Below, in pieces: positions 26,869-34,503 of a stretch of 40,417 bases of DNA. Position 1 is the stretch's first letter. Every line of letters starts with the position of its first letter. The stretch lies in assembly GCA_001942045.1 (NCBI GenBank), contig MSTD01000051.1:1-40417 (forward strand), given 5' to 3'. A model generated the notes under the pieces. It ran no database searches and was not told the DNA's origin. It saw only the letters and a program-made list of their open reading frames with translations. The position numbers were made by a program, and so were the translations under genes. This DNA comes from Mycolicibacterium porcinum (GTDB lineage: Bacteria; Actinomycetota; Actinomycetes; Mycobacteriales; Mycobacteriaceae).

Positions 26869-28691
26869 GCGGGCACCGTCAAGCCCAGGCCACGCAGCAG
26901 CGGGGCAGCCGAATTGTTCACGTCACCGGCGGTGATCGTCATCATCTCCTCGTCGGTGAAGTCATCCTGGTCGGAATGATCGAGGCGGTACTCGCGCTCC
27001 TCTTCGGAACGCTCCACCAGGTTGCGGACGAAGCGGCCGTTACCGGCGATGTCGAGGCTGCGCCGCTGCACGCCGGCGGCGTCGGGCATGGTGGCCTCCG
27101 CCAGATGACCGAACAGCTTCTCCATCTCGTCGTGGGCGGCCTTCTCGAAGGTGCTGTCGCGCTTCTCGGCCATCCGCTCGGCGATCTCGACGAGTTCGGA
27201 GGACGAGTACGACGGGAAGTCGATGCTGCGCGTGAAGCGGGAACGCAGACCCTCGTTGGTGTCCAGGAACATGTCGAGGTCCTTGCGGTAGCCCGCGACG
27301 ATCACCACGAGCCGGTCGCGGTCGTTCTCCATGCGGGCCAGCAGCGTGTCGATGGCGACCAGACCGAAGTCGTTCTTGGCGCCGGTGGACACCAGCGCGT
27401 AGGCCTCGTCGAGGAACAGCACGCCGTCCAGCGCGCTGTCGATGATGGCGTTGGTCTTGGCCTCGGTCTCGCCGATGTGCTGGCCGATCAGGTCGGCGCG
27501 GTGCACCTCGCGGACCGTCTCCTTCTTGAGAAGGCCAAGGCCGCAATAGATCTTGGCGACGACGCGGGCGATGGTGGTCTTACCGGTGCCGGGAGGGCCG
27601 GCGAACACCAGGTGGTTGGTGCGCTGGGCGACGGCCAGCCCGCGCTCCTGACGGCGGATCGACATGGCCACCGAGCTCTTGAGCCGAGCCACCTGGAACT
27701 TCACTTCTTCCAGGCCGATGAACTCGGCCAGCTCGGCTTCGGCCTCGACGAGCAGGTGCGCCTTGCGTTCCTTGGCGCCCGGATCCACGAAGTCCGACTC
27801 CGACGGTTCAGTCTCCGGGTCCCACGGATCGGTGCGGGCGTCGATGCGTGCGGCGTTGGTGATCAGCAGCCCGAAAGTCGAATCCAGCAGGGCCTCTTCG
27901 ACCTGCTTGTTCTCCGGGTGCGCGGCGAACAGGTCCTGCAGTACTTCGTTGGCATCCTCGTCCTCGCCCTGCGCGCGCAAGGTGAGCGCCTTGGCCAACG
28001 CGCCGTCGAGCGCCGCTACCGCGATGGGGCCCGACGGGTCCTCCAGGTAGGACAGCGCGGGTGCCAGCATGCCGAGGCGCGCCAGCGCGATGCCCAGGGT
28101 GGTCCGTGCGGCGTGCGCGGTGACCTCGTCGAGCGACGGGTTGGTAACCACCGGGGTGAGCAGACGCACGACATCGCCCCAGCGTTCGGCGTGGTGGTTG
28201 AACGCGACCCGCAGCCAGGTGGCGTTGAGCCAGCCGGGACGACGGGCCAGCAGGTCGCCCACCAACGCATCGGCCTCGGCACGCGCCCCCTCGGCGTAGC
28301 GGCGCGCGGCGTAGGCGAGCTGGAAGTCGTCGACATCGGCGGCCCGGAACTGCAGGTACAGGCCGCTGTCGTAGGTGAACCCGAGGTCGCCCGCCGCCAG
28401 TTCGATCTCGCGCTGCAGCACACCGGCGCTGCCCCGGGTCCGCCACACCGCGTCGATGACCGGTCCGGACACGTCGCCCGCGGCAGCCAGCCCCGTCCAC
28501 GCGTCACAGTGGTCATGCGCGAGGCGTGTCAGACCAGCAAAGCCGGTCCGGGCGGCGTCGGCATCGGCCGGCCGTTGCCGGTCGTTCACCGTCAAGCCCA
28601 GCGCACGACAACATGTGGCGAAGCGGCTGATCACATCGCGATCGAGCCGGGGCGCTCCCTGTGTTGGAGCCGCAAGCGTGTCACTACCCAT
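26865..28691 (-). CDS. eccA3: ESX-3 cytosolic AAA+ ATPase EccA3
   Basis: 608 residues, first gene of the ESX-3 operon. The N-terminal half is a TPR-like helical domain. A CbxX/CfqX-type AAA+ module occupies the C-terminal half, with Walker A GPPGTGKT (about residue 367), Walker B GVLFLDEAYAL (about 423), sensor region VIVAGYRKDLDMF and an arginine finger candidate in EGLRSRFTRSIDF. EccA is thought to recycle EspG or act on PE-PPE substrates in the cytoplasm. The N-terminus differs by only a few residues from the possible alternatives; ATG 28691 is used. The 129-base upstream region holds the IdeR-box-like sequence and a 22-base palindrome, so expression probably responds to iron. Confidence 0.96.
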   Translation of the reverse strand: MGSDTLAAPTQGAPRLDRDVISRFATCCRALGLTVNDRQRPADADAARTGFAGLTRLAHDHCDAWTGLAAAGDVSGPVIDAVWRTRGSAGVLQREIELAAGDLGFTYDSGLYLQFRAADVDDFQLAYAARRYAEGARAEADALVGDLLARRPGWLNATWLRVAFNHHAERWGDVVRLLTPVVTNPSLDEVTAHAARTTLGIALARLGMLAPALSYLEDPSGPIAVAALDGALAKALTLRAQGEDEDANEVLQDLFAAHPENKQVEEALLDSTFGLLITNAARIDARTDPWDPETEPSESDFVDPGAKERKAHLLVEAEAELAEFIGLEEVKFQVARLKSSVAMSIRRQERGLAVAQRTNHLVFAGPPGTGKTTIARVVAKIYCGLGLLKKETVREVHRADLIGQHIGETEAKTNAIIDSALDGVLFLDEAYALVSTGAKNDFGLVAIDTLLARMENDRDRLVVIVAGYRKDLDMFLDTNEGLRSRFTRSIDFPSYSSSELVEIAERMAEKRDSTFEKAAHDEMEKLFGHLAEATMPDAAGVQRRSLDIAGNGRFVRNLVERSEEEREYRLDHSDQDDFTDEEMMTITAGDVNNSAAPLLRGLGLTVPA

Positions 28692-28735
28692 ATGCGTGCA
28701 CGGGAGCCACTACGCCCCCGAATCTCTCCCTTATG

Positions 28736-28754
28736 TATGGCTAAGCTAACTTTT
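28736..28754 (-). promoter_or_regulatory. IdeR-box-like sequence upstream of eccA3
   Basis: TATGGCTAAGCTAACTTTT (plus strand) matches the 19-base IdeR consensus TTAGGTTAGGCTAACCTAA at about 11 of 19 positions by my alignment, including the GTTAG half and the TA-CC half on the minus strand. ESX-3 is iron-regulated by IdeR in mycobacteria. A Zur box like that of M. tuberculosis was not recognised. Confidence 0.55.
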
Positions 28755-28766
28755 GCTGAAGTTAGC
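28745..28766. promoter_or_regulatory. perfect palindrome overlapping the eccA3 IdeR-like box
   Basis: GCTAACTT (28745-28752) and AAGTTAGC (28759-28766) are exact inverted repeats with a six-base spacer TTGCTG. They overlap the IdeR-like box at 28736-28754. On the minus strand TAGCTT inside the right arm could be a -10 element. This may be a second operator or part of a tandem iron-regulator site. Confidence 0.5.
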
Positions 28767-28820
28767 ATTGCATAACTTAAGTGTCGAGAGGCACGTACTC
28801 GCACTAGGTGGTGAACTGCC

Positions 28821-29723
28821 TCACCTTTTGGTCGCGGAAACCAGCGTGATAGTTCCCGTCATCGCGCCGGCTTCCGAGGCGGGATCGGGCACAGGCCGGC
28901 CCACCTCGACCAGATACCGATGCAGCGGGGTCGCCGTCGCATCCCAGCCCCGCGACCCGAACCACTGTTCGGCCGGCGCGTGTTGCTGGTTGTACACGAG
29001 CGTGAAAAAAGCGTTCTCCTCACCGGAAGACACCGCTTCGGCACGCTTGGCCTCGAACGCCTCGTCCGGCATCGGAACCGCCTCTTCGATGCCGACGAAG
29101 CTGCCCGGCGCCGCCAACGCGTCAATGCCAGCAAACAGCTGTTCCTGTGCTATGGCGGGCAGATAGATCAACAAACCCTCGGCGATCCAGGCCGACGGAC
29201 GCGACGGATCGAAGCCGCTGTCCTGCAGGGCCTGCGGCCAGTCGTCGCGCAGATCCACCGCGATCTCGCGCCGTTCAGCCGTCGGCGCCTCATCGAGTCC
29301 GTCGATGGTGTCTCGCTTGAATTCGAGCACCCGCGGCTGATCCAACTCGTACACCACGGTGCCGTCGACCCACGGTAGCCGGTAGGCCCGCGAGTCCAGG
29401 CCGGCCGCCAGCAGCACCACCTGATCCACCCCGGCCTCGATGGCTCGAGTGAAGTACTCATCGAAGTACTTGGTGCGAGCGCCCTGGAAGTTGACGAAGT
29501 GCTCACCGAACTCGGTCTGCAGCGGATGCTCGGGGTCGGTGCCCTCAACCGCGGTCGTCCACTGGCCCCCAACCCTGCGGCAGAACACCTCGGCATACTG
29601 GTCGACGGCGAGCGGATCGGGCTTCTGGGCCTCCAATGCCCTTGACGCAGCGACGAATAACGCCGTCTGCCCCACGCTCGTGGTGATGTCCCAATTGTCT
29701 GTGTCTGTGCGTCCGGTGCTCAC
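28821..29723 (-). CDS. SAM-dependent methyltransferase (LCM/TIGR00027 family), Rv0281-like
   Basis: 300 residues starting [21 protein letters not shown]. It belongs to the large mycobacterial family of putative leucine carboxyl methyltransferase-like enzymes: [18 protein letters not shown] (SAM-binding), [26 protein letters not shown] and [12 protein letters not shown]. The substrate is unknown. Position just upstream of eccA3 on the same strand matches Rv0281 beside ESX-3. A 129-base gap with the iron-type operator separates them, so the two are probably not one transcript unless read-through occurs. A second family member lies at 32205-33038. Confidence 0.92.
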   Translation of the reverse strand: MSTGRTDTDNWDITTSVGQTALFVAASRALEAQKPDPLAVDQYAEVFCRRVGGQWTTAVEGTDPEHPLQTEFGEHFVNFQGARTKYFDEYFTRAIEAGVDQVVLLAAGLDSRAYRLPWVDGTVVYELDQPRVLEFKRDTIDGLDEAPTAERREIAVDLRDDWPQALQDSGFDPSRPSAWIAEGLLIYLPAIAQEQLFAGIDALAAPGSFVGIEEAVPMPDEAFEAKRAEAVSSGEENAFFTLVYNQQHAPAEQWFGSRGWDATATPLHRYLVEVGRPVPDPASEAGAMTGTITLVSATKR

Positions 29724-29753
29724 CCGCGCGAGGGTACGCCGCGATTCTGACAG

Positions 29754-30656
29754 CTACACCAAGGGACGACCGGTGCGGATCCGCCAGTCGAGATCTTTGA
29801 GCAGCACGTTGAACGGGAACTGCCGCAGGAACGACGGCAGCAGGTCGTTGATCGTGCGCAGCACCCGGATCAGCTGGTCGAACCGCTTCTGGCTCTTGGC
29901 ATCCCACGGCAGATGCATCTCGTCGCGGAACCGCTGCGGCAGAAAGCCCGTCGTGATCAGCAGCGCCACCGCGTCCAGCCGACGCTGCACCACGCGGGGC
30001 AGCTTCGGATTCTTGGGCCGGCCCGCGGCGATCGGATACAGGTAGCCGCGCACGGTGTCGTCGATGTGCAGCTTCTCCAGCGACTCTTCCCAGTACCGGT
30101 CGAATGCCGCGCGGTCGGCCGGCCACATCTCCTCGGGCACCTGCAGCGTGGTGCCCATCGTGACGCTCTCGCGGTAGTGGCGATCGGCGGTCTCGTCGTC
30201 CAACTCTCCGATGAACATGCGGAACACATCGACCCCGCCCTTGTAGAGGCACGCGGCCACCCACAGCTGCAAGTTCTTGTCAAACGCGTTGTACTGCACC
30301 GGACTGTCCTCGGTGGAGTACACCTGCGCGTGGGCCTTGTTGACCGCGCGCCGGTAGGCGGCCTTCTGGGCGTCGGAACCGCGGGTGGCGACGGCGAGAT
30401 AGGTGAAGGTGGTCCTGGCCCGCTTGATCGGGTGCAGATCGGTGCGGCCACTGTCGACGCGACTCTCGACGACGCCGTAGCCGACACCCGGGTTGGCCAG
30501 CTGCATGATCACGTTCGCCGGGCCGGCCAGCAGCGCCACACCCATCAGCCCGTCGTCGAAGCTGGCGGCGCGACGACGGCGCTTGGGCGCGGCCCCGGGC
30601 CGTGACGGGTCGTTCATCGCCCGTTCGACGTGCGGGATCGGTTCGCTGACCGTCAT
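29754..30656 (-). CDS. MpaB / rubber-oxygenase-like (DUF2236) protein, Rv0276-like
   Basis: 300 residues. It fits the DUF2236 family, whose characterised members are heme b proteins such as latex-clearing protein and MpaB. The equivalent of the RxxxT motif is in KRARTTFTYLA and the likely heme-ligand His is in NKAHAQVYS; VQYNAFDKNLQLWVAACL is another family signature. The reaction and substrate are unknown. The ATG at 30656 has AGAAGGGG five bases upstream and is chosen over GTG 30662. On the minus strand TTGACA lies upstream with an AT-rich -10-like CAATAT 18 bases later, an apparent promoter. The TetR gene at 30733 is divergent and a likely regulator; Rv0276 and Rv0275c have the same arrangement. 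Confidence 0.85.
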   Translation of the reverse strand: MTVSEPIPHVERAMNDPSRPGAAPKRRRRAASFDDGLMGVALLAGPANVIMQLANPGVGYGVVESRVDSGRTDLHPIKRARTTFTYLAVATRGSDAQKAAYRRAVNKAHAQVYSTEDSPVQYNAFDKNLQLWVAACLYKGGVDVFRMFIGELDDETADRHYRESVTMGTTLQVPEEMWPADRAAFDRYWEESLEKLHIDDTVRGYLYPIAAGRPKNPKLPRVVQRRLDAVALLITTGFLPQRFRDEMHLPWDAKSQKRFDQLIRVLRTINDLLPSFLRQFPFNVLLKDLDWRIRTGRPLV

Positions 30657-30732
30657 GGCCACCCCTTCTAAAACTGAGAACGTGTGATTCCTGATATTGG
30701 CCTGCCGGCCTGACGGGTGTCAAGATGTTGTG

Positions 30733-31347
30733 GTGAAGCAGGTCCGCCCGTACCGCGGCATCGAGGCAGCCGACCGCCTCGCGCAACGGCGCAGCCAGCT
30801 GCTTGAGGCCGGGCTCGACCTGCTCGGCGCCGAGGACGGCGAGGTGACGGTGCGCGCCGTGTGCCGTACCGCGGGCCTGGCGGCGCGATATTTCTACGAG
30901 AGCTTCGCCGACAAGGACGACTTCATCGGCGCGGTCTATGACTGGGTGATCGCCGATATCGCGACGTCGACGCAGGCCGCGGTCGACGCCGTTCCGCTGG
31001 CCGAGCAGACCATGGCCGGGATGGCGAACATCGTGCACCTGATCGCCAAGGATCGCCGGATCGGGCGGCTGCTGTTCAGCGTCAAGCTGTCCAACGAGGT
31101 CTTGACCCGCAAGCGCGTCCAATCCACGGCGCTGTTCGCCACACTGCTCGGTCAGCACGCCGGCGATGCCCTGCAGCTGCCGGCCAACGACTACCTCAAG
31201 GCCACGTCATATTTCGCGGTCGGCGGGGTGACCCAGACGATCAGTGCCTGGCTGTCCGGTGAGGTCGCGCTGTCCCCCGAACAGCTCATCAACCAGCTAC
31301 GCGCCATGCTCGACGCGGTGGCCGGCATGCACCAGCCGGGGAGTTGA
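30733..31347 (+). CDS. TetR-family regulator, Rv0275c-like
   Basis: 204 residues from GTG 30733 (VKQVRPYRGIEAADRLAQRR). The N-terminal DNA-binding domain has RRSQLLEAGLDLLGAED and the helix-turn-helix VTVRAVCRTAGLAARYFYESF followed by ADKDDF. The C-terminal half is a typical TetR dimer/ligand domain. It is divergent from the MpaB-like gene with 76 bases between starts, so local control is likely. A preceding GTG at 30730 is an equally possible start. CAAGAT at 30721-30726, six bases before 30733, could be a -10 of a leaderless transcript. The AraC-type gene begins one base after this stop. Confidence 0.87.
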   Translation: MKQVRPYRGIEAADRLAQRRSQLLEAGLDLLGAEDGEVTVRAVCRTAGLAARYFYESFADKDDFIGAVYDWVIADIATSTQAAVDAVPLAEQTMAGMANIVHLIAKDRRIGRLLFSVKLSNEVLTRKRVQSTALFATLLGQHAGDALQLPANDYLKATSYFAVGGVTQTISAWLSGEVALSPEQLINQLRAMLDAVAGMHQPGS

Positions 31348-31348
31348 C

Positions 31349-32197
31349 GTGCCAGGCCCGGTGTTGCTCCGTCCCTCTGCGCCACTGGCCGCCCACATCC
31401 AGTTCTTCGGGTACTGGCAGAACACCCAGGCCATGACCCATCGCAGCCGGGCGCTCCCCCGCGGTGCCGCGACCGCGATCATCGATCTCGGTGCGCGAGA
31501 CCAGGTCGACTTCTTCGCGGCCGACGCCACCACCCGCCTCGACGTCGGCGCCGCCTTCATCGCCGGGGCCGGCGTCACCTCGTACGTCACCCAGATCGAC
31601 CCGGCACAGACCGTGCTGACCATTCACTTCCGCCCCGGCGGCGCCTCGGCGTTCCTACCCGCCCCACTGCACGACCTCGAGGACGAATGCGTCGGCCTGG
31701 AGTCGATCTGGGGTCGCGCCGCGTCGAACCTGCGCGCCCGCCTGATCGACGCGGGCTCGATGCAGGAACGCGCGGGGATGGTCGAGTCATTTCTGTTGGC
31801 GCGCATGAGATCCCGCGACCCTGCAGTGGGCGCGGTTCTGCAAGCGGCCGAACACCGGCCCTCGCTTCGGGTGGCCGAGGCGTGCACCCTGACCGGGTTG
31901 TCGGCGAGGCGACTGATCTCGGCGTTCCGGTCCGAGGTGGGCCTGACACCCAAGACCTACCTGCGGGTGCGCCGGTTCCAGGCCGCGATGAGACTGCTCG
32001 ACGCGGGAGACGTCCGCGGTGCCCGGATCGCTACCGATCTCGGATATTTCGACCAGGCGCACTTCGTCCGCGAGTTTCGGTCGTTCACGGCGATGACGCC
32101 GACTCAGTACGTGCGGCGCCGCACGTCGCTACCGAGCCATGTGGGCGTCGGCCCCGACAAAAATATCCAAGACCCGAGTCCGGCCCGGCGCGCATGA
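31349..32197 (+). CDS. AraC-family transcriptional regulator
   Basis: 282 residues from GTG 31349, preceded by CCGGGGAG (six bases upstream). The C-terminal DNA-binding domain is clear, with two helix-turn-helix units: VAEACTLTGLSARRLISAF and RIATDLGYFDQAHFVREF, then MTPTQYVRRR. The N-terminal half (IQFFGYWQNT, FHPGG-like IHFRPGGASAF) resembles the DUF6597 sensor domain of many actinobacterial AraC proteins. The gene starts one base after the TetR stop, and the methyltransferase starts seven bases after its stop, so the three may be co-transcribed. I recall no AraC gene at this point in M. tuberculosis, so this pair looks like an insertion between the Rv0275c- and Rv0274-like genes. Confidence 0.88.
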   Translation: MPGPVLLRPSAPLAAHIQFFGYWQNTQAMTHRSRALPRGAATAIIDLGARDQVDFFAADATTRLDVGAAFIAGAGVTSYVTQIDPAQTVLTIHFRPGGASAFLPAPLHDLEDECVGLESIWGRAASNLRARLIDAGSMQERAGMVESFLLARMRSRDPAVGAVLQAAEHRPSLRVAEACTLTGLSARRLISAFRSEVGLTPKTYLRVRRFQAAMRLLDAGDVRGARIATDLGYFDQAHFVREFRSFTAMTPTQYVRRRTSLPSHVGVGPDKNIQDPSPARRA

Positions 32198-32204
32198 TGG
32201 CGGT

Positions 32205-33038
32205 ATGACTTCCGGACAGACTCCAGGTCAGGCCGTCGCCGACACCGGCGTTCTGGTGGCCGCCATCCGCGCCGAGGAAACCCGCCGGGCCGACCGGCTT
32301 TTCGATGACCCGTTCGCACAGAAGCTGGCCGGTGAACGCGGACAGCGGATGCTCGCCGAGGCCGTCGCCGCCAGCGGTGACAAGTCCACGCTGCAGATCG
32401 TGGTGCGCACCCGCTTCTGGGACGAGGCACTGCTACACGCCGTGCCATCGGTCAAACAGGTGGTGATCCTCGCCGCGGGCCTCGATGCCCGGGCCTACCG
32501 CCTGGCGTGGCCCCAGGGCACGACGGTGTTCGAACTCGATCAACCCGCGGTGATCGCCGGCAAGGCTGAGGTGTTGGCCGGTGAGGAACCGCGCTGCCAA
32601 CGGGTGGCCCTCGGCGTGGACCTCACCGACGACTGGACCGAAACCCTGCGAGCCAACGGGTTTGACCCCGGCCAGCCGGCCGTGTGGTTACTGGAAGGGC
32701 TGCTGCAGTACCTCGACGAGAGCGCCGTGCACACCCTGTTCGAGCGGGTCGACGCGCTCTCGGCGCCCGGTTCGGTCCTGCTCTACGACATCGTCGGCAA
32801 GGTTCTGCTGGACAGCGTGATGCTGGTGGCGGTCCGCGAGCAGATGTCCCGCAACGGGGCGCCGTGGCTGTTCGGGACCGACTCACCTGAGCAACTGTGC
32901 GAACCGCTGGGCTGGTCGGCGGTGGTCACCGACGTGGCCGAGCCGGGCAACAAGTGGAACCGATGGTTCGCGCCCGCAATGCCGTTGGATGTTCCGGGCG
33001 TGCCGCGCGGGTACTTCGTCACGGCCACCAAGTCCTGA
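32205..33038 (+). CDS. SAM-dependent methyltransferase (LCM/TIGR00027 family)
   Basis: 277 residues starting MTSGQTPGQAVADTGVLVAA. It shares motifs with the 28821-29723 protein: VVILAAGLDARAYRLAW, VFELDQPAVIAGK, GVDLTDDWTETLRANGFD and VWLLEGLLQYL. The two are paralogs, but this one lacks several N-terminal residues of the other and has a different C-terminus. The substrate is unknown. It follows the AraC gene, which may regulate it. An upstream in-frame ATG at 32139 overlaps the AraC gene and is rejected. It ends before a long hairpin that separates it from the convergent VOC gene. Confidence 0.88.
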   Translation: MTSGQTPGQAVADTGVLVAAIRAEETRRADRLFDDPFAQKLAGERGQRMLAEAVAASGDKSTLQIVVRTRFWDEALLHAVPSVKQVVILAAGLDARAYRLAWPQGTTVFELDQPAVIAGKAEVLAGEEPRCQRVALGVDLTDDWTETLRANGFDPGQPAVWLLEGLLQYLDESAVHTLFERVDALSAPGSVLLYDIVGKVLLDSVMLVAVREQMSRNGAPWLFGTDSPEQLCEPLGWSAVVTDVAEPGNKWNRWFAPAMPLDVPGVPRGYFVTATKS

Positions 33039-33066
33039 CGCCCGCGGGCCATACACCACCTGCGAC

Positions 33067-33143
33067 ACACTGTGACGAACGTGCAGGGTTTGCGGGTCCA
33101 AACACGGACAACGCCGCGACAAACTACACGCTCGCCACAGTGT
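33067..33143. terminator. long imperfect hairpin between convergent genes
   Basis: Arms ACACTGTGACGAACGTGCAG (33067-33086) and CTACACGCTCGCCACAGTGT (33124-33143) pair at 17 of 20 positions. The loop adds GTTTGCGG/CCGCGACAAAC and GTCC/GGAC pairing. It sits 28 bases past the methyltransferase stop and 11 bases before the VOC stop, and could terminate both transcripts. No U-tract is present. Confidence 0.55.
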
Positions 33144-33153
33144 CCGGTATCGA

Positions 33154-33732
33154 CTACCCCGCCACCACCGGCGGGCGTCGATCCGCCGCGGTCTTGGGTG
33201 GTGTCTGCGCGTCGTTGTCGGTGAATTCCTTGGTCCAGCAGGCGAATTCCAGCGTGATCCCGTCCGGATCGAGGAAGTAGAACGACCGGACGTAGACACC
33301 GGGGTGCACCGTGGCCGACGCCTGCATCGGGCTGTCGTCGTGGTTGAGCACCGGACCGACCCGAACACCCTTGGCCTTGAGCTTCTGCCGGTACTCGTCG
33401 AACTTCTCGGCGGGCACGTGCAGAGCGATGTGGTTCAGCGACCCGGTGGCGCTGACGAATTCGCCGATGCCGGGGATCGCCGCGGGGGCCGATATCCCGG
33501 GCACACCGTCGGGGGCGTCGCGGAACCAGAAGAACGCGATGCAGTCCCCATTGCCGGCGTCGAAGAAGAAGTGCTGCCCCATGTCACCGGGCAGGTCGAG
33601 CGATTTGATCAGGGGCATGCCGAGCACGTTGGTGTAGAAGTCGACCGTGCGGGCCATGTCCGCACACACCAGTGCCACATGGTTGATCCCGCCGAATTCG
33701 AACTCCGAGTTGGGATTGTTGGGCTTGATCAC
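33154..33732 (-). CDS. VOC/glyoxalase-superfamily protein, Rv0274-like
   Basis: 192 residues from GTG 33732 (VIKPNNPNSEFEFGG). The start is chosen because GGAGG lies nine bases upstream (33742-33746), while the ATG at 33795 lies inside the palindromic operator and would overlap the promoter. The paired beta-alpha-beta units carry metal-ligand-like residues: GGINHVALVC at the first site, HFFFDAGNG, then LNHIALHVP and the Glu in GITLEFACW. The family includes dioxygenases, isomerases and resistance proteins; the reaction here is unknown. It is divergent from the TetR at 33874, and matches Rv0274, about 193 residues, in the same place. Confidence 0.87.
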   Translation of the reverse strand: MIKPNNPNSEFEFGGINHVALVCADMARTVDFYTNVLGMPLIKSLDLPGDMGQHFFFDAGNGDCIAFFWFRDAPDGVPGISAPAAIPGIGEFVSATGSLNHIALHVPAEKFDEYRQKLKAKGVRVGPVLNHDDSPMQASATVHPGVYVRSFYFLDPDGITLEFACWTKEFTDNDAQTPPKTAADRRPPVVAG

Positions 33733-33781
33733 GTCGATGAACCTCCGGGGCGAACGCACCAAGGACTGGCGCTGCTGCGAA

Positions 33782-33805
33782 TCTGAATCTAACATCAGAT
33801 TCAGA
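33782..33805. promoter_or_regulatory. bidirectional operator between VOC and TetR genes
   Basis: TCTGAATCT (33782-33790) and AGATTCAGA (33797-33805) are exact inverted repeats with spacer AACATC. On the minus strand TAGATT (33791-33786) and TTGATC (33814-33809), 17 bases apart, form a good promoter for the VOC gene. On the plus strand TAACAT (33790-33795) is a candidate -10 for the TetR gene. The palindrome overlaps both, as for a TetR autorepressor. Confidence 0.7.
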
Positions 33806-33873
33806 AGTGATCAATGGCCGAGCATGATTTCCCGGCCCGCCGGGAGGCCGGCCCGCCGGGAGTGAGGAAATCC

Positions 33874-34503
33874 GTGACCGTCAGCCCCCGCACCCCGCTA
33901 CCGACCGCGCGCGGGCGCCAGACCCAGGCCGCGATCGACAGCGCGGCCCGCGCCGTGGTGGCCCGCAAGGGCATCCTGGCCACCACGATCTCCGACATAG
34001 CATCCGAGGCAGGCCGGTCCGCGGCGTCGTTCTACAACTACTACGCCTCGAAAGAGGCCATGGTCCGCGAATGGGCCCTGCGATTCCGCAACGAGGCCCG
34101 CGAGCGTGCACTCCCCGCGACCGCACCGAATCTGACCAACTGGGAACGCTGCCACCAGGCAGCCGCCGCGCACTGGATGACCTACCGGCACCGCCTGGCC
34201 GAGATCATCAGCGTGTCCCAGATGGCGATGATCGACGACGACTTCGCCGAATATTGGGACGAGATCTGCCAGCTGCCCATCGCCATGATCACCGAGATGA
34301 TCAAACATGCTCAGCAGCAAGGATTCTGCCCCGACGACGACCCGCACCTGACCGCCGTCGCCCTGGTGTCGATGCTCAACCAGTTCTGCTACGTCCAACT
34401 GTCCGGCGGCCGCGACGCCACCGCCGACGACACCGCCTGCATCACCACCCTGGCCAACGTGTTTTACCGGACCATCTACCACGAGGAGACCCCGCGTTCA
34501 TGA
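33874..34503 (+). CDS. TetR-family regulator, Rv0273c-like
   Basis: 209 residues from GTG 33874 (VTVSPRTPLPTARGRQ). I prefer this GTG because GAGG lies six bases upstream and the ATG at 33814 falls in the divergent -35 region; GTG 33862 is also possible. The DNA-binding domain reads QAAIDSAARAVVARKGILATT then ISDIASEAGRSAASFYNYY and SKEAMV, a standard TetR helix-turn-helix. The length matches Rv0273c (about 206) as I recall it. The stop overlaps the hydrolase start by four bases (ATGA). It probably represses its own gene, the downstream hydrolase and the divergent VOC gene through the palindrome at 33782-33805. Confidence 0.87.
   Translation: MTVSPRTPLPTARGRQTQAAIDSAARAVVARKGILATTISDIASEAGRSAASFYNYYASKEAMVREWALRFRNEARERALPATAPNLTNWERCHQAAAAHWMTYRHRLAEIISVSQMAMIDDDFAEYWDEICQLPIAMITEMIKHAQQQGFCPDDDPHLTAVALVSMLNQFCYVQLSGGRDATADDTACITTLANVFYRTIYHEETPRS

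Noticed and set aside
26976..28775. 599-codon open frame on the plus strand opposite eccA3
   Set aside because: Antisense shadow with low-complexity composition; eccA3 has a full AAA+ domain in the other strand.
28692..28820. Zur box upstream of eccA3
   Set aside because: No sequence resembling the M. tuberculosis Zur palindrome was recognised; only IdeR-like half-sites were seen.
33733..33795. ATG 33795 as the start of the VOC gene
   Set aside because: It lies inside the palindromic operator and has no Shine-Dalgarno; GTG 33732 has GGAGG nine bases upstream and gives the length expected for the Rv0274 family.
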